In this document: positions 25,501 through 40,500 of the stretch, piece after piece | How positions within the stretch are numbered: the stretch's first letter is position 1 | Layout of the letters: every line of letters begins with the position of its first letter | From: Platycnemis pennipes | Taxonomy: Eukaryota > Arthropoda > Insecta > Odonata > Platycnemididae | Direction: 5' to 3' | Length of the DNA: 64,000 nucleotides | NCBI GenBank assembly: GCA_933228895.1 | Contig: OW121848.1 | Span: forward strand, 138,340,615 to 138,404,614 | Program-made: the position numbers and the translations under genes | Notes under the pieces: generated by a model | The model's database searches: none | What the model was told of the DNA's origin: nothing | The model's input: only the letters and a program-made list of their open reading frames with translations

Positions 25501-28500
25501 TTCAAATTTCAAATGGATTTTATAATAGATTTCCCTACCAAGTGTATAAGTATCAGGATCCTGAAATAGGAGTTATATGGTTGAGAAGGGCTTCTGTTAT
25601 TTAGACAAATGAAATTATCTCATTGTACCCCTGACTGCTGTGGCTGGCTCACACTTTAATTATACAGTTGAGCATCTTTAATCCAGCACAGTCGGGACCA
25701 AAGTGATGCCGGATTAGGGATTTTGCCGGACTATGGGTCATGCATGGCAACTGGTCTATCTATTTCTAACGTCTGGAATGCTTTCATTGAAAGGAGTCAA
25801 TTATTTATAACAAAATATTTTTGTTTGCCATTTACTGAACATTATTTTAAAAAGAGTTACTGAGAATAATCAGAAATAAATGGTTTCTTAATACACAGTT
25901 ATTATTTAAAATTATCAAAGTTGCGCAGTGAGTGATTATAACGGATTATAAACACTGTACATATAGCTACACATGTAAAAGTTTCATATTGTTATTGGAA
26001 AAAGGTATAAAATTTGATATTTCTAATGCTGTGCTTTGCATAACATAATTTCCTACCGCGCTCGATTTGTTATCAGCTGATTCAGCACGATGGGGGTCGT
26101 GTGTACGGCCGCCCATCTCTATGTCGCCACGGGCGACCGGACTGGATTATTCTTTAAAGACCATCATCAATAGTAGTCTTCCTTCAACAATTTCAGGCTG
26201 ATCATCTTCATCCCCACTCGGATTTATTGTTATTAATTACCATTTCAATGATTTCATCATCTATGATATGTTGTGTGGTGAGAATATCGTGGCCGCTAAC
26301 TACCCATTCATATAAATTTACCAATTCCATTTCCTTTAATTCAGGGTTATGGACGATGTTTACAAACTCCATCATCATATTTTTATCCTCAGAAACATGA
26401 ATCTATATATATATAATTTGGGAAGTGTCCGTCCCCCCCTCTATCTCGCAAATGGTTCGTCCTAGAGGGATGCCATAAACTGCATTGTGTTTCTAGCCCT
26501 CTGAAAGGCCCGGGAAAACTATTCCCGTTTTTGCCAAGTCCTGGATTCGATTCCTGGCGCCAATAATGTGTTTACATTGGTTTAAATTGATTTCTTCAGT
26601 TTATGAATGTGCAAGGGATTTTTCTTTCACTCGGTAAAATTACTAAATATTAATCAATTTCTTCCATTTTTTCTTTTTTTAACGGGAAAATGTTTAAGCT
26701 TTCTTATTCTTTCAATCGATTTACTCTGTGCTTTCGAAGTTTCTGTAAATCACGTAATTTACTTTGAAAGTTACTGTTTTTTTCGGTCCTTTTCCGAGCG
26801 TTGCTAAGGACTGTTCCATTGTCGTTCCCGAAATCGTGAATGCTTATTCAGTGCGTCGTATGCCACGAACTGCATTGCGCTTTTCATGAGGATAACATTT
26901 AAGATGTTAAAGGAGGTTTTTTCCGCTGATGCGTGAGGCATGGTCGGCCATTTCTTTCTGCACATACATCCGTTGTGACAGCTAGCGCTATTCGTAGATT
27001 TAGTAGGTTCGTATTCGCTAAAATTAGGAGTATTTATAAGCTTTTCCTCTAAATTTCTTTAAGGGTGTGTGCATTTTCAACGACCTGAGTCATAAGAGGC
27101 AAATATATAACTTCTTTGAAAACGTCGCAGATTGTTATAGTTTGACATTTGAGATAGTTTAACAAAAACTTGAGCATCAACGCAAAACATAATTTGTATT
27201 ATAGGCACGCGTAAATAGGGAACTTAAATATACGTAAATGTACGACATGTAAGTATTGTTATAACAGAGCCCAATATGTATCCTGTCAATAATGATAAGT
27301 TTACAATGGTTTAAATCATTTTTATGGTTCCGATTCTAACTTTGAGCCAAACTTAACTTCGTAACACAATTTGTTTCCTCCCCTTCATGAAAAAAGTTAA
27401 AAGGCCTAAATACAATGGGTAATTATTATATTTATTACTCGGCTGAATATCAATGGGCACCTTCAGCTAGAAAATTGGAACAGCATTCCCATTTTTGTTA
27501 AGGTGATGGTTTGAATACTGATAGTATATATCTATGTATTTCCGTTGGTTTATTTTGTTTTGGAGAGAAATATAGCTCCATATTCCAAGTTCAGATTCGT
27601 CCTTTGCAAAAACCAATTTCCTCACACCCGTTAAATTTCAACGGGATCCTTCCGCTAGTATATATAATTTGGGAAGTCTCCGTCCGTCCATCACCCCCTC
27701 ATTCTCGCAAACGGTTCGTCCTAGAGAGATGCCGTAAACTGCATTGTGTTTCTAGCCCTCTGAAAGGCCCGGGAAAACTATTCCCATTTTTACCAAGTCC
27801 CGGGTTTGATTCCTGGTGCCAATAATGTGTTTACATTGGTTGAAATGGACTTTTTCAATTTGTGAAAGTGCAAGGGATTTTTCTTTTGCTTAGTAAAATT
27901 ACTAAATGTTGATCGATTTCTATCATTCTTTTTGTATTAGACGAAAAAATGTTCAAACTTTCTTATTCTTCCAACCAATTTTCTCTGTGCTTTCGAAGTT
28001 TCTCTAAACCATGTAATTTACGTTTAAAGTTTCTGTTTTTTTTCGGTTCTTTTCCGATCGTTGCTAAGGTCTTTTCCATTGTCGTTCCCGAAATCGTGGA
28101 TGCTTACACAGTCGTCGTATGCCGTGAACTGCATTTCGCTTTTCACGAGGATAATGGAAGATGTTAAAGGAGGTTTTTGTCGCTGATTCTTGAGGCGTGG
28201 TCGGCCATTTCTTTCTGCACAATTATCCGTGCTGACTACTCGCGCTATTCATAGAGTTAAGAAGGCTTGCGTTTGCTAAAATTAGGTGTATTTAAAAGTT
28301 TAATTTTTAATTTCTTTACGGGTTTGTGCATTTTCAACGACCTGAGTCACAAAAGGCAAATGTGGGACCTCTTCTAAAATGGATTGATGGAGTTTGAGAT
28401 TTGAGATAGTTTAACGAAAACTTGAATATTAATGTAAAATATAAATTGTATTATAGGTAGGCGTAAAGAGGGAACTTAAATATAAGTAAAGATACGACAT

Positions 28501-31500
28501 GCAAGTATTTTTATAACAGGGCTCAATATAAATCCTGGCAGTAATGATAAGTTTACAATGGTTTCAATCATATTTATGTTTCCGATACTGACTTGGAGCC
28601 AAACTTGACTTCGTAACATAAGTTGTTTCCTTCCCTTCATGAAAAATGTTAAAATGCCTGAATACAATGGGTAATTATTATATTTATTACTCAAGCTGAA
28701 TATCAATGGGCACCTTCAGCTAGAAAATTGGAACAGCATTCCCATTTGTATAAAGGTGATGGTTTGAATTTTGATAGTATTTATTTATTTTGGTAATTTT
28801 TTTTGAGGTTAAAGATAGCTCCATATTCAAAGTTAGGATTCATCCTTCGATATAATTGGTACAATTTTAATATTATGCATACATCTTACTTTCCTTACAC
28901 CCATTGAATTTCAACGGGATCCTTCCGCTAGTTTTTTTAAATCCCCAATTATTTCATCTATATCACACCTTAAAGCAGGCCACTATTTAAACCACGCGTG
29001 TTTAGAACGGACGGTGAAATGCTATTGCCTGCACGTGAAATTTCCCGAATCACATCTTTTGGATTGATCACGTCTATTTCTGAAATAGTTTATCCTGGTC
29101 CATTAGCACTTGGCCAGAAATACTAACTAAGCCCTTCACTTCGACACAATCGAAACCAGGCTATCTAAATCAGCACTTAAATCTTCTTTCATGGTTTTTC
29201 TCTGTTATCTACTTCTTTGTGTCACTTTAAGAGTAAAATTTTCATGATTTTTCTCTTTAAGTTTCTTAATGTGTTATATTGTTGAAGATCCCACGTAGTA
29301 TGTTTCAGTCAAACGCTTTACTGATGCAACGGCATCAAGCTTTTTCACAACTTGCACTTTTTCTGCGATGGTTACCGTTTTGTGCTGTTGCCACAACTGT
29401 CTCGATGAGACATGTTTTCGGTGAAACATAAGCAGATAACAAATAATTTTTATCAGATTTCATCTAGTTTTCAATCAAAAATGCACGCGCCATTGAAAGT
29501 GGCCGATCTGTAAATTAGTCATAGTCCGTCTCGGCGATGTCTTCAAATTTATTTGTCTACTTCAAGTTCCAGAATAATTCCAGTGTACACGAAGTACGAG
29601 AAATTAATATGTTTAAATTATTCTGGTCCTCGAAATGGGAAAATCAACGTTAAGAATGGTATCTCGGTATTAATATAAGAATAATATCTCGGCAGGTTAT
29701 GAAGCAATGTTCCGGTTAAAAATGTTTCTGCATTTTCCACTAAGTACCAGGTAGTTGGTCATGGCAAAATTGCCGGATTATGGGTGCTCCGGATTAGGGG
29801 TTCCCGAATTAAGGGTGCTCAACTGTACTACAGTCGAGTTGGATTCAATAACACAGCCAATCAGACCTATACTTATTAAAGACTTGCTATATTTTTAAGT
29901 AGAAGGTGAGGAAAAAGAAAATGTAATTCACAATTATTTTCACTTGCCTGATCTCCAGATGCATACAGGTGAGCCAGAAGTTCTCCATTGATGAAATCCT
30001 TTGCATTGTTGATGATGAGATGCATGATGGTTTTCGGTACCAGGTCCCTAGTTGTTTTTGTCACAATCTTCATGTAGGAATCAACTAGATTTCTTATTGT
30101 TTCCACCTGCCTCTCGAGTTGTGGATCCATCGATGAGCTTCCTTCAGAGGATCCCTGAACATAATGCCCCAGCAAAGAACACAAGGGGGGAGGTAGGTGC
30201 ATAGGGAAGGTGAAGAGTAAAGCATCGAGGGGCAAGTATTGCATCCAGGAAAAAATTTGTTTCGCATTGGAAGGATAGTTGTTTGTTTTATAACCAATTA
30301 GGTGTATGGGAGGAAGATATTAAAGTAAAGATTTTTTGATTTCATAGAGAGAAAAAATGATGTTGGCATATTTTAAAGAAGACATTTTGTTTATTTTATT
30401 AAAATATTCCATAATTCAAAAAATAAACAATGTGAACATAAAATAAACAAACAAAGGACGTACCCAAAATTTTGAAAATTATAATTTTCAGAAGAAAAAT
30501 AAAATGGATTTCGAAATCATTTAAGAGTGTAAAACAAAAATATTAAATTTAAAATAATAGACAGTATTAATGAAGGATTTTCCATATCGAAAATGTATGT
30601 CACAAAAAGTTAAGTGTTCAAGGATTTAATGCATTGGGGAGCCAACAGTGGAGTAGGTACCATAAAAAGCCAATCCCAACCGTGGACCATGACAGTAGGA
30701 ATTAAATTATATTGGTGATGCCAAGGGATGGTAATCCAAGCAGTTGTGAAGTACAGTTGTGCCAGGATTCCACAAGCAATGCAGCAAAACATCCCAAGGA
30801 AAAAGGAAAAAATTATATGGTAAATTAGTATCGGAATGAAACCCTGAATTTAATATGACACTGGTTCTGATTAGCCCATAATTTAAATAGCATGACAGCC
30901 ATCTTTACAATAGCATGGTCACAGTTAAAATACAATGCCCTCTTTGTGTACATCATAATAAATAAAAAATAAATGAAAGTAATTTCAATCATTAGCATGA
31001 GCCATTTAATGAGTATTTTTAACAATTAATAACGAAAATCTTCAATCTCAAAAGAGAGCAAAAAAACATCAGCAGATGGCTGAAAAAAGATGCACCTCAT
31101 AACCTAATAATTATCTAAAATGATGTGAAAAGAAAAAGAATTTTAGAGCAGTACAAAAATGTTCAAAGGCAAAGAGATGATGAATGGTGAATTTTAAAGT
31201 TTATGCTTCCTAAATAGGCCTCAGTACCAATTCAAAGCTCTGAAAAGTAACCTTTAAAATAGGAAGTCAAATCACCAAGTATTAACGCAAAAACAGTATT
31301 TGGTGGCTATAAACTAGCATTTCAACAATTAAAATCAGGATTATATGTGCTTTTTAATCACACACCAAACCAAATGCATTAGAAAGATTCAGTATTCTAT
31401 GAACATGAATAGAGATTGTCAAACTTTAAGGAGCTCACAATCTAGAGAAGAAACTACTTACATGCAAAATAGTAAAGTCCTGTCTAAGACCTAGAATAGC

Positions 31501-34500
31501 AATCACACACACACACCAAAACTAATGGCACTTAAGTAATGACATGAGATGATGATGACAGTAAACATGAGCATCACCAAAGTACTGTTGGAGCACATCA
31601 ATTTACACAAGCTATATAGACATTTAGTACCTAACTACGGGAGGCTATCATACTTTAAAATACAATATGCACCTAACCTCCTATCAATTTTAAGCACCCA
31701 ATAAATACATGATCATTCATATTGTGCTACACAGCCAACATAGAAGTTCCTATTTTAACCTAAAGAAAGAAGAGCCATTCTTAAATTAGACTCCAGCAGA
31801 ATTTTGTCCACATTTCCAAAAAGTCATGGTGCTTCATGCAAAAATAAACTTTCCCAGACTTTTCACATTGACACCTCGGTAGCCATTGATTCATATGTCC
31901 ATCCATGTACAGAAATGGGGATAAAAGCTAGTCTTTTACTCAAAGCAAAGGGTACAGAATCAAACAGAACATAGTGTACTTGAATAAATTAACTTGAAAT
32001 GTACATATTTTTAATCTGAATAAACAGTTATGTTTGATCCAATACCAAATTATGATCCCATTTATCAGCCGGCAGTTCAATTCTTACTTTTTTAACATTT
32101 CATAATGTCTGGGTAAAAAGTCATACTCATTTCTCAAAGTATGAACTTCGTTACAGTTTATATATACTTCCGCATTGTTCCTAAATTGAATACGATGCAT
32201 CCTAATCGCATTCATTTCATAGCACGAACCTTTTCCCAGTAGAGAGATCACGAGTATATTTCATCTTTCTGTCACTAGTGGCACTGTGTACTGCCCTGCT
32301 ACATACAAATTCTTCCATAAAATAGAGCATATTACTGCTATCTCACTCGTTTTTGAAGTGTATATGCATGAAACAAGGTAAAAAGTGTTTTATATAGACT
32401 GGTATGTATGGCTAAATGTCTTAGAAGTGAATTTTGTTTTATCTCTCACATTCTACCCGAATCTAATGCAATTACCAGGAAAATGGAAAATAACATGGTG
32501 AAAATACGGGGTTCTACATAGGATGGAAATATAGACATTCGACGGGATTCAATATAAATGTTGTAAACTGTGGGAAAATGTAAATTCTGATAATACAAAT
32601 ATGGGGTTTTACTGTGCATGGAAACATTAGTTTGATACTTTCACCACATTTTAAATCAAAGATGGATTGATATGTCACAAGCAGAGAAGGTAAAAAGTCA
32701 TAAGATTGTATTTTCGAACATATAAAACCAAAAGATATTGTTCAATTACAAAAGTAACAAGACATCAAACATTTTTCATTATTTAATAGTTATAATTGTA
32801 GAGCAAAAATCAGGTTAGTTAGCAAAAACCTAACATTCTTGCACTGTGGCAAAAGTTCATATGTTTTACAAATCTTTGCAAATAGTGAAGCTGAGAACTT
32901 AAATCAGTTGACTTCAGCTGGTACCTTATAGGATTAAATTAGTTAATAATTTTTGGTTTTTGTCAAAATCCTTTTCCTCAAAAGATGAATTCCTTGAGTG
33001 CAAAAGCATTGGCCTTCAGATTCTAACTATCATATTTATTTTTAATAATGACTAATGCATTTGCATTGTGCTACCTTTTCAATAAATATTATTAATATTA
33101 CGTATCACAAAAGTAGCTATACTACAAACGTAGGATTAAAAGGAATTTATATTCTACAGATATGAAAAAATCTAATTGAACAAAATGTTCATTAAAAGAT
33201 ACATATGGATGGACAGAATTTTTTTTTAAATTAAGCAATTCTTGATACTGATTAACAAAATATGTATATTTCAATACTTTCAAATATCAGCCTTTATAAA
33301 ATAAATTTCAGTTGACACTAAGTGAACAGTCATTCACCAAATATTTTTCCTCTGCTGGCAAGAATCAAAAGTAATGAGCACGTATTTACTTTTCACCAAA
33401 GCTTTATATGCTCTGTTATGGTGCTATCATTGGAAAATAAGTCTTCACATTCAACTGATTACGCTACATATGATAATTCTCCTAACTGGTAGCCTGAGCA
33501 TTTTTGAAGGATGAGCAAATACATATTATTATTTTACGATATCCGAATGAATGAAATTAAAAACAAGGAATATATACACATTATTATTAATTTTAGAAAT
33601 TTAAAATTATTAAAACATAAGAGGTTGTCACCAAGGCACCCTTGATGATACTCATGTTTTTGTGCAATTCACAGAGCAAACCACTTGTGTAATGGAGCAC
33701 AAACAGTCAATAAATGTACAAACCTCAGAGGACTTCAAAGGGAGAGCATGAAGGAAAGAGTGGCAACAAAGCAAATGATTAGTGTCCTCCTCCATTCACG
33801 TTCAAGATTTAAAAAGAGAAATTTACCATGAAATATCCATATCTTCGGGGCTCTAGAGAAAAATATCATTAGGAAATTGAAGAAAATCAGAAGTGTAGAT
33901 GAATCGAAATATGACTGGAGAGGAAGTGAAATAAAGTGAAGTAAGATAGCGAGTAAAAGGGTGCCGATAAACTCTTCTAACTATATAAGACAAAACAGGA
34001 ATGATATACAGCTGAGAGGAGCGACTAGGAGACTAAAGAAAAATCCAATGAATACGAGACAAAATACACATTGAAAATAGGGTGAAATTTCATTCTGGGA
34101 GTAATTTCAAGATGACAACAATACCACTTTCAAAAACAGTTTTGATCGTGAGCAGTAAACTACAAGACTTAATCAAAAAGTGAGTATATGGAAGAAAAAT
34201 TGATGAAAGCCTCCAAAGAGAATATGTAGAAGAGCATTTATAATATGCTATAAATAAAGAATAGTGAATAACTCGAGGATGAGGGAATCAAAATTAATTG
34301 AAGCCTGCAACATTCTTCAGCCACACAAATTATTATTGAAAAAAGGCAGATTATTCATGTATAAAACAAAGAAGTAACAGAATAGCTTCTTGACAACATT
34401 CAAAAACCACTGAGTCACTAAAGCATACACATATAAAATGCTTTAGACCAATGACAATCTTAACGGAAAACAAATGAATGATGTGGCACATTTGGAAAGA

Positions 34501-37500
34501 AGAATTTTTAGAATATGCCAAGAGGAAGATGCTGCATATAAATGATGAGATCTCATAAAATACTCCACCAACATAGGAAGTCTTAATCGAGGGAGCCAAT
34601 TTTTTTTAGAAGAAAAGAAGCCATGAGCTGTTGGAATGAGTATGATCATATGGCACACACATAAAGTATCAACATTTTAAGACCTCCAAGAAAACTTAGC
34701 ATTTCAAAACATTTAATTTCTTCCAATCTCAGAACTCCAAAATTCATACTTTCGAAAGATAATGAAAAAAGAGAATTAAGTATTAATACCAACAGCACTA
34801 CCAAATTGAAACACTGCATACATTTTCTCCAGAGTAAACAATCTGGACTTCAAACACCCAGCACATCTGACGGACATAAATTATCTTCAGAGCAATTCAC
34901 CATTTAAAATTTAGGTTTCGCATGCATCATATACACAATGCAACCATTCAAAATGCTAGACAGGAATGTTTCAGTAGCCAATGTGTAACAGAATTTAAAG
35001 AAGCTCCCATGTTAAAGAAGAAAACTATTAAAAACATAAGATATCAACCATTGTATAAACCTATTTCAACCTAAGTTTAGGATCACTGTTGAAGGGTTGA
35101 ACATATTTATAAAACATAAGATGTCTGAAATGAGCTACCAGTTGAAAGGCTGTCGAAAATACTCCCTTGAAGTGAACAATTTGAAGTAAGCAACAAATCT
35201 TTTATATCTTATTGTATTTAAATAAAAGAAGAGAAAAGAATTAACCACAACAAATTTTCATTCCTCTTAGTTGAAACGTCAGACACCACAGGTGAGAAGA
35301 TAGTTGGTTTCATAGTAGAGTGGACAATAATCTGATATGTGTATATGCTGTACTATGCCATTTCAAAAATGAACCATGTTAAGAAAATAATACTTTTTAA
35401 TTAAGGTGCAATTATTTGGGAGTGATTATTTAATTGATATTAAGTCCACACACTAATTATTTCAAGTTTCACATCACTTCATGTGTTATGATACCATGTA
35501 CCATTTAAAATTTCAACTTCTGACTATGTAAAGGTTGCAAATGTCAACTTCTAAGTGAGAAAAACCAATTCACTCACTGCAATTAATTTTTTAAACTTAA
35601 TATTATAATTCAGGAATACTGATATTTTATTCAAGACACGAAGACGCAAATGAACCAACATAAAGTCAATAATGGCACCACATGGCCAGTGTTCTCTTTT
35701 TCTAATCAAGGAATTTTGCTATGAATCAGTAGTTTCCATAAATAAGTTTAATCCAGTGCTTGTTACCTAGCATAAGATTCAATACAGAAGATTAAGCTAA
35801 GAGCAAGTGTAAACAGGCAAGAAGGGAGACACCTCAAGGCTGGTAATGCAGGCAAAATAAACATCTCTCAATATTTGCCAAGCCACATTGAATTATTAAG
35901 TACTATTTATGAAAGAAATCCATTATTTTACAACATAAATTATTCAACAAAAACTATTTTTTAAAGTTTTAAATATGTACCACCCCAAGCACCACTTGTA
36001 GTCTAGTTCCAAAGTTACAGCCATTTTTTATCTCTCCATCGAACAAAATGCATTAACATGAAATTAAACAAGATATCCTCACAAGTACCAAAAAGGTGGG
36101 CAAGAATTTACTGCTTTTACGAGACCTTGAAGAGCCTCGTGTAAAGGAAAACAGTCACAATGGGCATGTAACAAGAAGCAAAATAAACGAGCCATGTACA
36201 AAACACAAGAGTGAGACACACAAAAATGACAAAAACGAGCTTTAAGTAACACTTTTGGTGCTTTGCTTAGCTCCAGAGAAGCAGGAGATTCACAAGGAAA
36301 AAGAGGAGCACCTGATTAAGAAGAGGGGAAACTCACCATTTGGATGTAGATTAGGGTTTAAGGGGCCAAAAAGACTTGGAGAACTTACCCTGGATTCCTG
36401 TGTTTGGGGTTAGGGAGGAATGAGAAAACGGAATGGGAATAGGAAGAAAGAAAACAAAAATGAACAAAAACTGGATGCTTCCATATTGAGAACATTCAGT
36501 GTGTTAAGCAGCCAAATGGCACTTATGTATTGAAAATACATGTACATACATACTTCAATATTCGTCTAAGTGTTTCAATACAAAATGTGGATACGTACAT
36601 TTACTTTAGATTCTAGTAAGCTCTGGATATCCGCTTCCCACCACGGCAAGAATAAATCACTCCAAATCATATTTATCATCCAGGTAAGAATTTTGAACCA
36701 ATTATATTATGAATGCCAATTTAATACCACTAGATTAGAATCGTTATGACATTTCCATTAGAATTAATTAATATCTATCAATATAGCTGAGTATCAGTAG
36801 GTACTTAGACAATGAAATTCACTCAGGGAATCACTTAAATAATAGCACATCAAATCAGCAATAAAGCATGGTTGATAGCTGTCAACAATAACAGAAAAAG
36901 CTGACAAAGAAACAAAAAAAAGCCATGTTTAAGCACATTATGATATACATATAATATCAATGTATATGAAGATAAGAGTACAAACAACACCATGGTCTCG
37001 AAACAGCAAAATAATTTCTATTACTGTTGATAGACAACCATGTTTATAGCATTTTCACATGTTTCTTGTAAGATTCACTACAGATCTACTTCATAATCAA
37101 ACATACAAACCTCATCGCCATTTGTTTGGTCAGTTGACTTCTCAGGGTACACTCCTGCTCTTAAGAATGATGCTTTCCATGAATCAACTTCATCCTGAGT
37201 TTCACAGCTAAGTTCCAGTTGTTTATAATCCTATTAGATTGGGAAAAGCATTAATTTAAGGAAAAACTTCATTATATATTTGTTAATGTTATTCTTAGGG
37301 GCTTGGAAAAATAAGTAACCTCAAGTCAGTTTATGCCCAGAGAGCATTACAGAAATAACAAAAGTCAAAATTTACAATAAAAAATAAAAGGGAAGATAAC
37401 AATAATAGAATAAAAAGATATGAGGCAATGTACAATTTTCTAAGATCATAAACTCCCAAAACAATTGAAGCATGAGCATTAAAACTAGAAAGTGGTGTGA

Positions 37501-40500
37501 TACCACTTTCCCCTGGGGTTTGACAACCCTGATGTCAAGAACTTAACTTTTAATGACAGTGAAAGCTTCATCATATGCCTAACGAGCATTATGCTTGTTG
37601 TTAGATACCATGTTTTCTAGAACAATGCATTTCAGAGATGACATTTCTGATACATAGTGAAAGTGAACAGAGGGAGGGTGAGAAAGTAAAACCCAAAAAT
37701 TCTGGTGCTAAGTCAGCATCAGAAGGTATGAAACAGTGAGTTGGGTCAGTCCAGATGGCTAGAGCCAATAGGGAAGTGAGAGGTCTTGATGGGATAACAA
37801 GGTATTGCATAAGGGTAATTGCTAGCTAGGAGTGAGCACATTAAGAAGATGCACTTGTGAAAGAACGAAAAAAAATGTTGAGAAGCTGGAGGTGCACTGG
37901 CAATAATGATACTTTGTAGACCTCTTGGAATGCATCATTGATCTCGAAACAAATAGGTATTTGGGTAGCCCAAAAAAAGTCATGATATCATTAAGTCCAT
38001 ATGCTTAATAACTTGAATAGTTAATTGCCACAAGTTTTTTTTAAGATAACCTGATTCAAAGAAGAGTAAAGAGGTCTGCTGAAAATCTTAAAAAGAAGAC
38101 AGGACCACTTAATCAGCTATATTTTCAGACATAATGCTCTGATGAAAACCATCGTCACGGGATACTAGTGAATGGTAAGAATGGAAAAGGAAGGCCTCAC
38201 ATGAGATATACCTATAAAGCACATTAATCAGGACACAAAACAAAAGAGTTATTCAACAATGATGAGGTTAGCAGATAAGAGAATCGAAAGGGGAGATCCG
38301 TAAAAAGCAATCTTAAGATTGTTGACCAATGATGATGACGATAATCGTGGAATTCATTCTCAAGTGCAGTAGCATTTTTAATGTACTTTGGCAGTTACAG
38401 TAGGATCTTGATTTCACATAACACCTACGGACCTGAATTAGTGTTTTTTAAATCAAATTATGAAAAATCAAAATATTAACTGATTTTGATGTGCTTAGGT
38501 TTTCCCAATACATGAGAATACAGTTATACATTCCTTGCCATTAATATTTTTACTATAAAGAGATTATTTATGCATATATTCATTAGGTGGAGCATTTTAA
38601 AACTTATCCTCATCAAATATGATCATCATAGAGCAAGTTTTGAAGGTATTATAGGAGAGGAATTACATCAATATGATGAAGTTAGCTGATAAAAGAATCA
38701 AGTGGAGGGCTGCATCAAACCAATCCTAGAATAGTTGACCGATGATGATGAACTGAAGGGAAAATGTGAATTGGATTCTTCTAATTCAAATTGAATTCTT
38801 GGTTTCAAAATCAAATTAAATGGACCTAAATCAAGTTTAATTTGATTTGAGAAGCCAGAGAATCAGCAGCTTTGGTACAGTGAATAAAATGCCTCTCACC
38901 CTCATACAGCAGCAGCTAAATGTTACTACCCACTATTGGCAGACCATTACTTGAATTAAGCACTTAGCCTAGGCCTAAATTGGTGAAGTATAGAAAGTAA
39001 TTCTGTTCTCCATAATAATCTGAATACAGAACCCTACCCCAGCAACTACGAAAGACAGTATCAAATTCAGTGTCTCTGGATCATGTTCCTGATGCTGAAA
39101 AAACATTATTTACTCATGCTGAAATTTTGATGGAAAAATACAGTAAAACCCCTCTTTTACACTTTTGAGGGGAACAAGAGAAAAAAAGTGTAAAGTGCAG
39201 TAGCGTTAATTCAAGGTGGTCATAATTTGATGAAAGTTATGCCTGAAACCACAACTCCATGTCTTGATTATGCCTACTCAATGTCTTCTCTTCATTGAAT
39301 GACAAGTTTACAAAATTGAAATATAAATAAGCTCGGTGTAACGAGTGCTCCCAATGGCTGGGAAATCACTCGCTATAGCAAGCGCTCATTATATCCGAAG
39401 GGGATGGATTAAGCCTCCCAACTCCCAGTTGTTCTTACTTTCTGTTTTTCTTTCGTTATCATGCTATTAGAAACAGGTAGGAGGGCGGTTATCATGAACA
39501 ATTGCATATTTATCGATTATTTGCAAATTAAATCTTCCAAATTAATAATTTACACTTTACTGAAGACTTCGAGTGCTGACCAGTACGTCCATTGATTAGG
39601 TACGTTATAATAATGATTCGCCGAAATACGGCATTTTTCAGCGGTCGAAAATATTTCTTGTGTAATTAACTATTCCTAAAATTAACATTCAGTTATCTCT
39701 CGAAAATTAGTTGCAGCGAGTATTTATTTACCCAATCAAATGCCTCTGACGGTTGCGCTGAACATCGTGTATCGTACTAGTGCTGCCATCTGGAGGATCT
39801 AGAGCAAACGGAGGCAACTCCCGTGAAATAGTATTGCCGAGAATTATCAATGCATTCCCTCAAACTTGTATGTATCCATGAACTCAGGAATCATAAAATA
39901 AAACTTGTTGAACGGGATAAATTTTAATAATTCGCATAACATCGGCACTGGCAATATTTACAAAAACATTGAAAATATGCACAAATTAACAAATCTACCA
40001 GAAAACATTAATATTCCCATTAATTCTGGTAAGAGGAAAAATAATCGAAACCAGGATGAATCATAAAATTATAAGGATGTAAATAATTCTTTGGCAATGG
40101 AAAACTTTGATGATTTTGTCACGAGGATCAAAAGCGTAACAAAACAAGCACCAGACCTTTAGCAGCACACACACACACACTACACATTGACAGCACAGTA
40201 CTTTCAATTTCTATTCCCGGGCGAAAAATCATTCAAGCATTGTCTGCTTCAGTCTACTGGCAGTTGCCGAAATCACTAACCCTTCCACTTCACTAAAATT
40301 ACTAAAGTCGTCGGGGGAAGCATCACCCGAAAACGGCACTAATTATTCTACGAGCCTGCTATACTTTAGCTCTAGTCAGCATAGGCACTGTTTCTTCTTC
40401 CGAAAGAGAACTAATTTTGTCGTCACTTTCGTTTCTCACTGAGTTAACTCCTCGTCTATCAACTACTCCCACACTGGCAGACAAAGACAGGCGGGCTGAA

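Larger units (their letters stand above)
25665..29825. mobile_element. Pogo/Tigger-type transposon containing nested Helitrons
   Basis: The left end CAGTTGAGCATCTTTAATCC starts directly after TA at 25663-25664. The right end, reverse-complemented, is CAGTTGAGCACCCTTAATTC and is followed by TA. GCCGGATTA-type repeats stand just inside both ends. This is the pogo/Tigger layout with TA target duplication. Its transposase fragments are on the minus strand. Without the 2.5-kb Helitron insertion it would be about 1.6 kb, so it is itself internally deleted. Confidence 0.85.

Noticed and set aside
36350..36400. Longer exon ending at the donor 36388 with an acceptor further upstream
   Set aside because: The pyrimidine tract and CACAG directly before the nine bases are by far the best acceptor. 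Extending upstream gives no dynamin-like codons.
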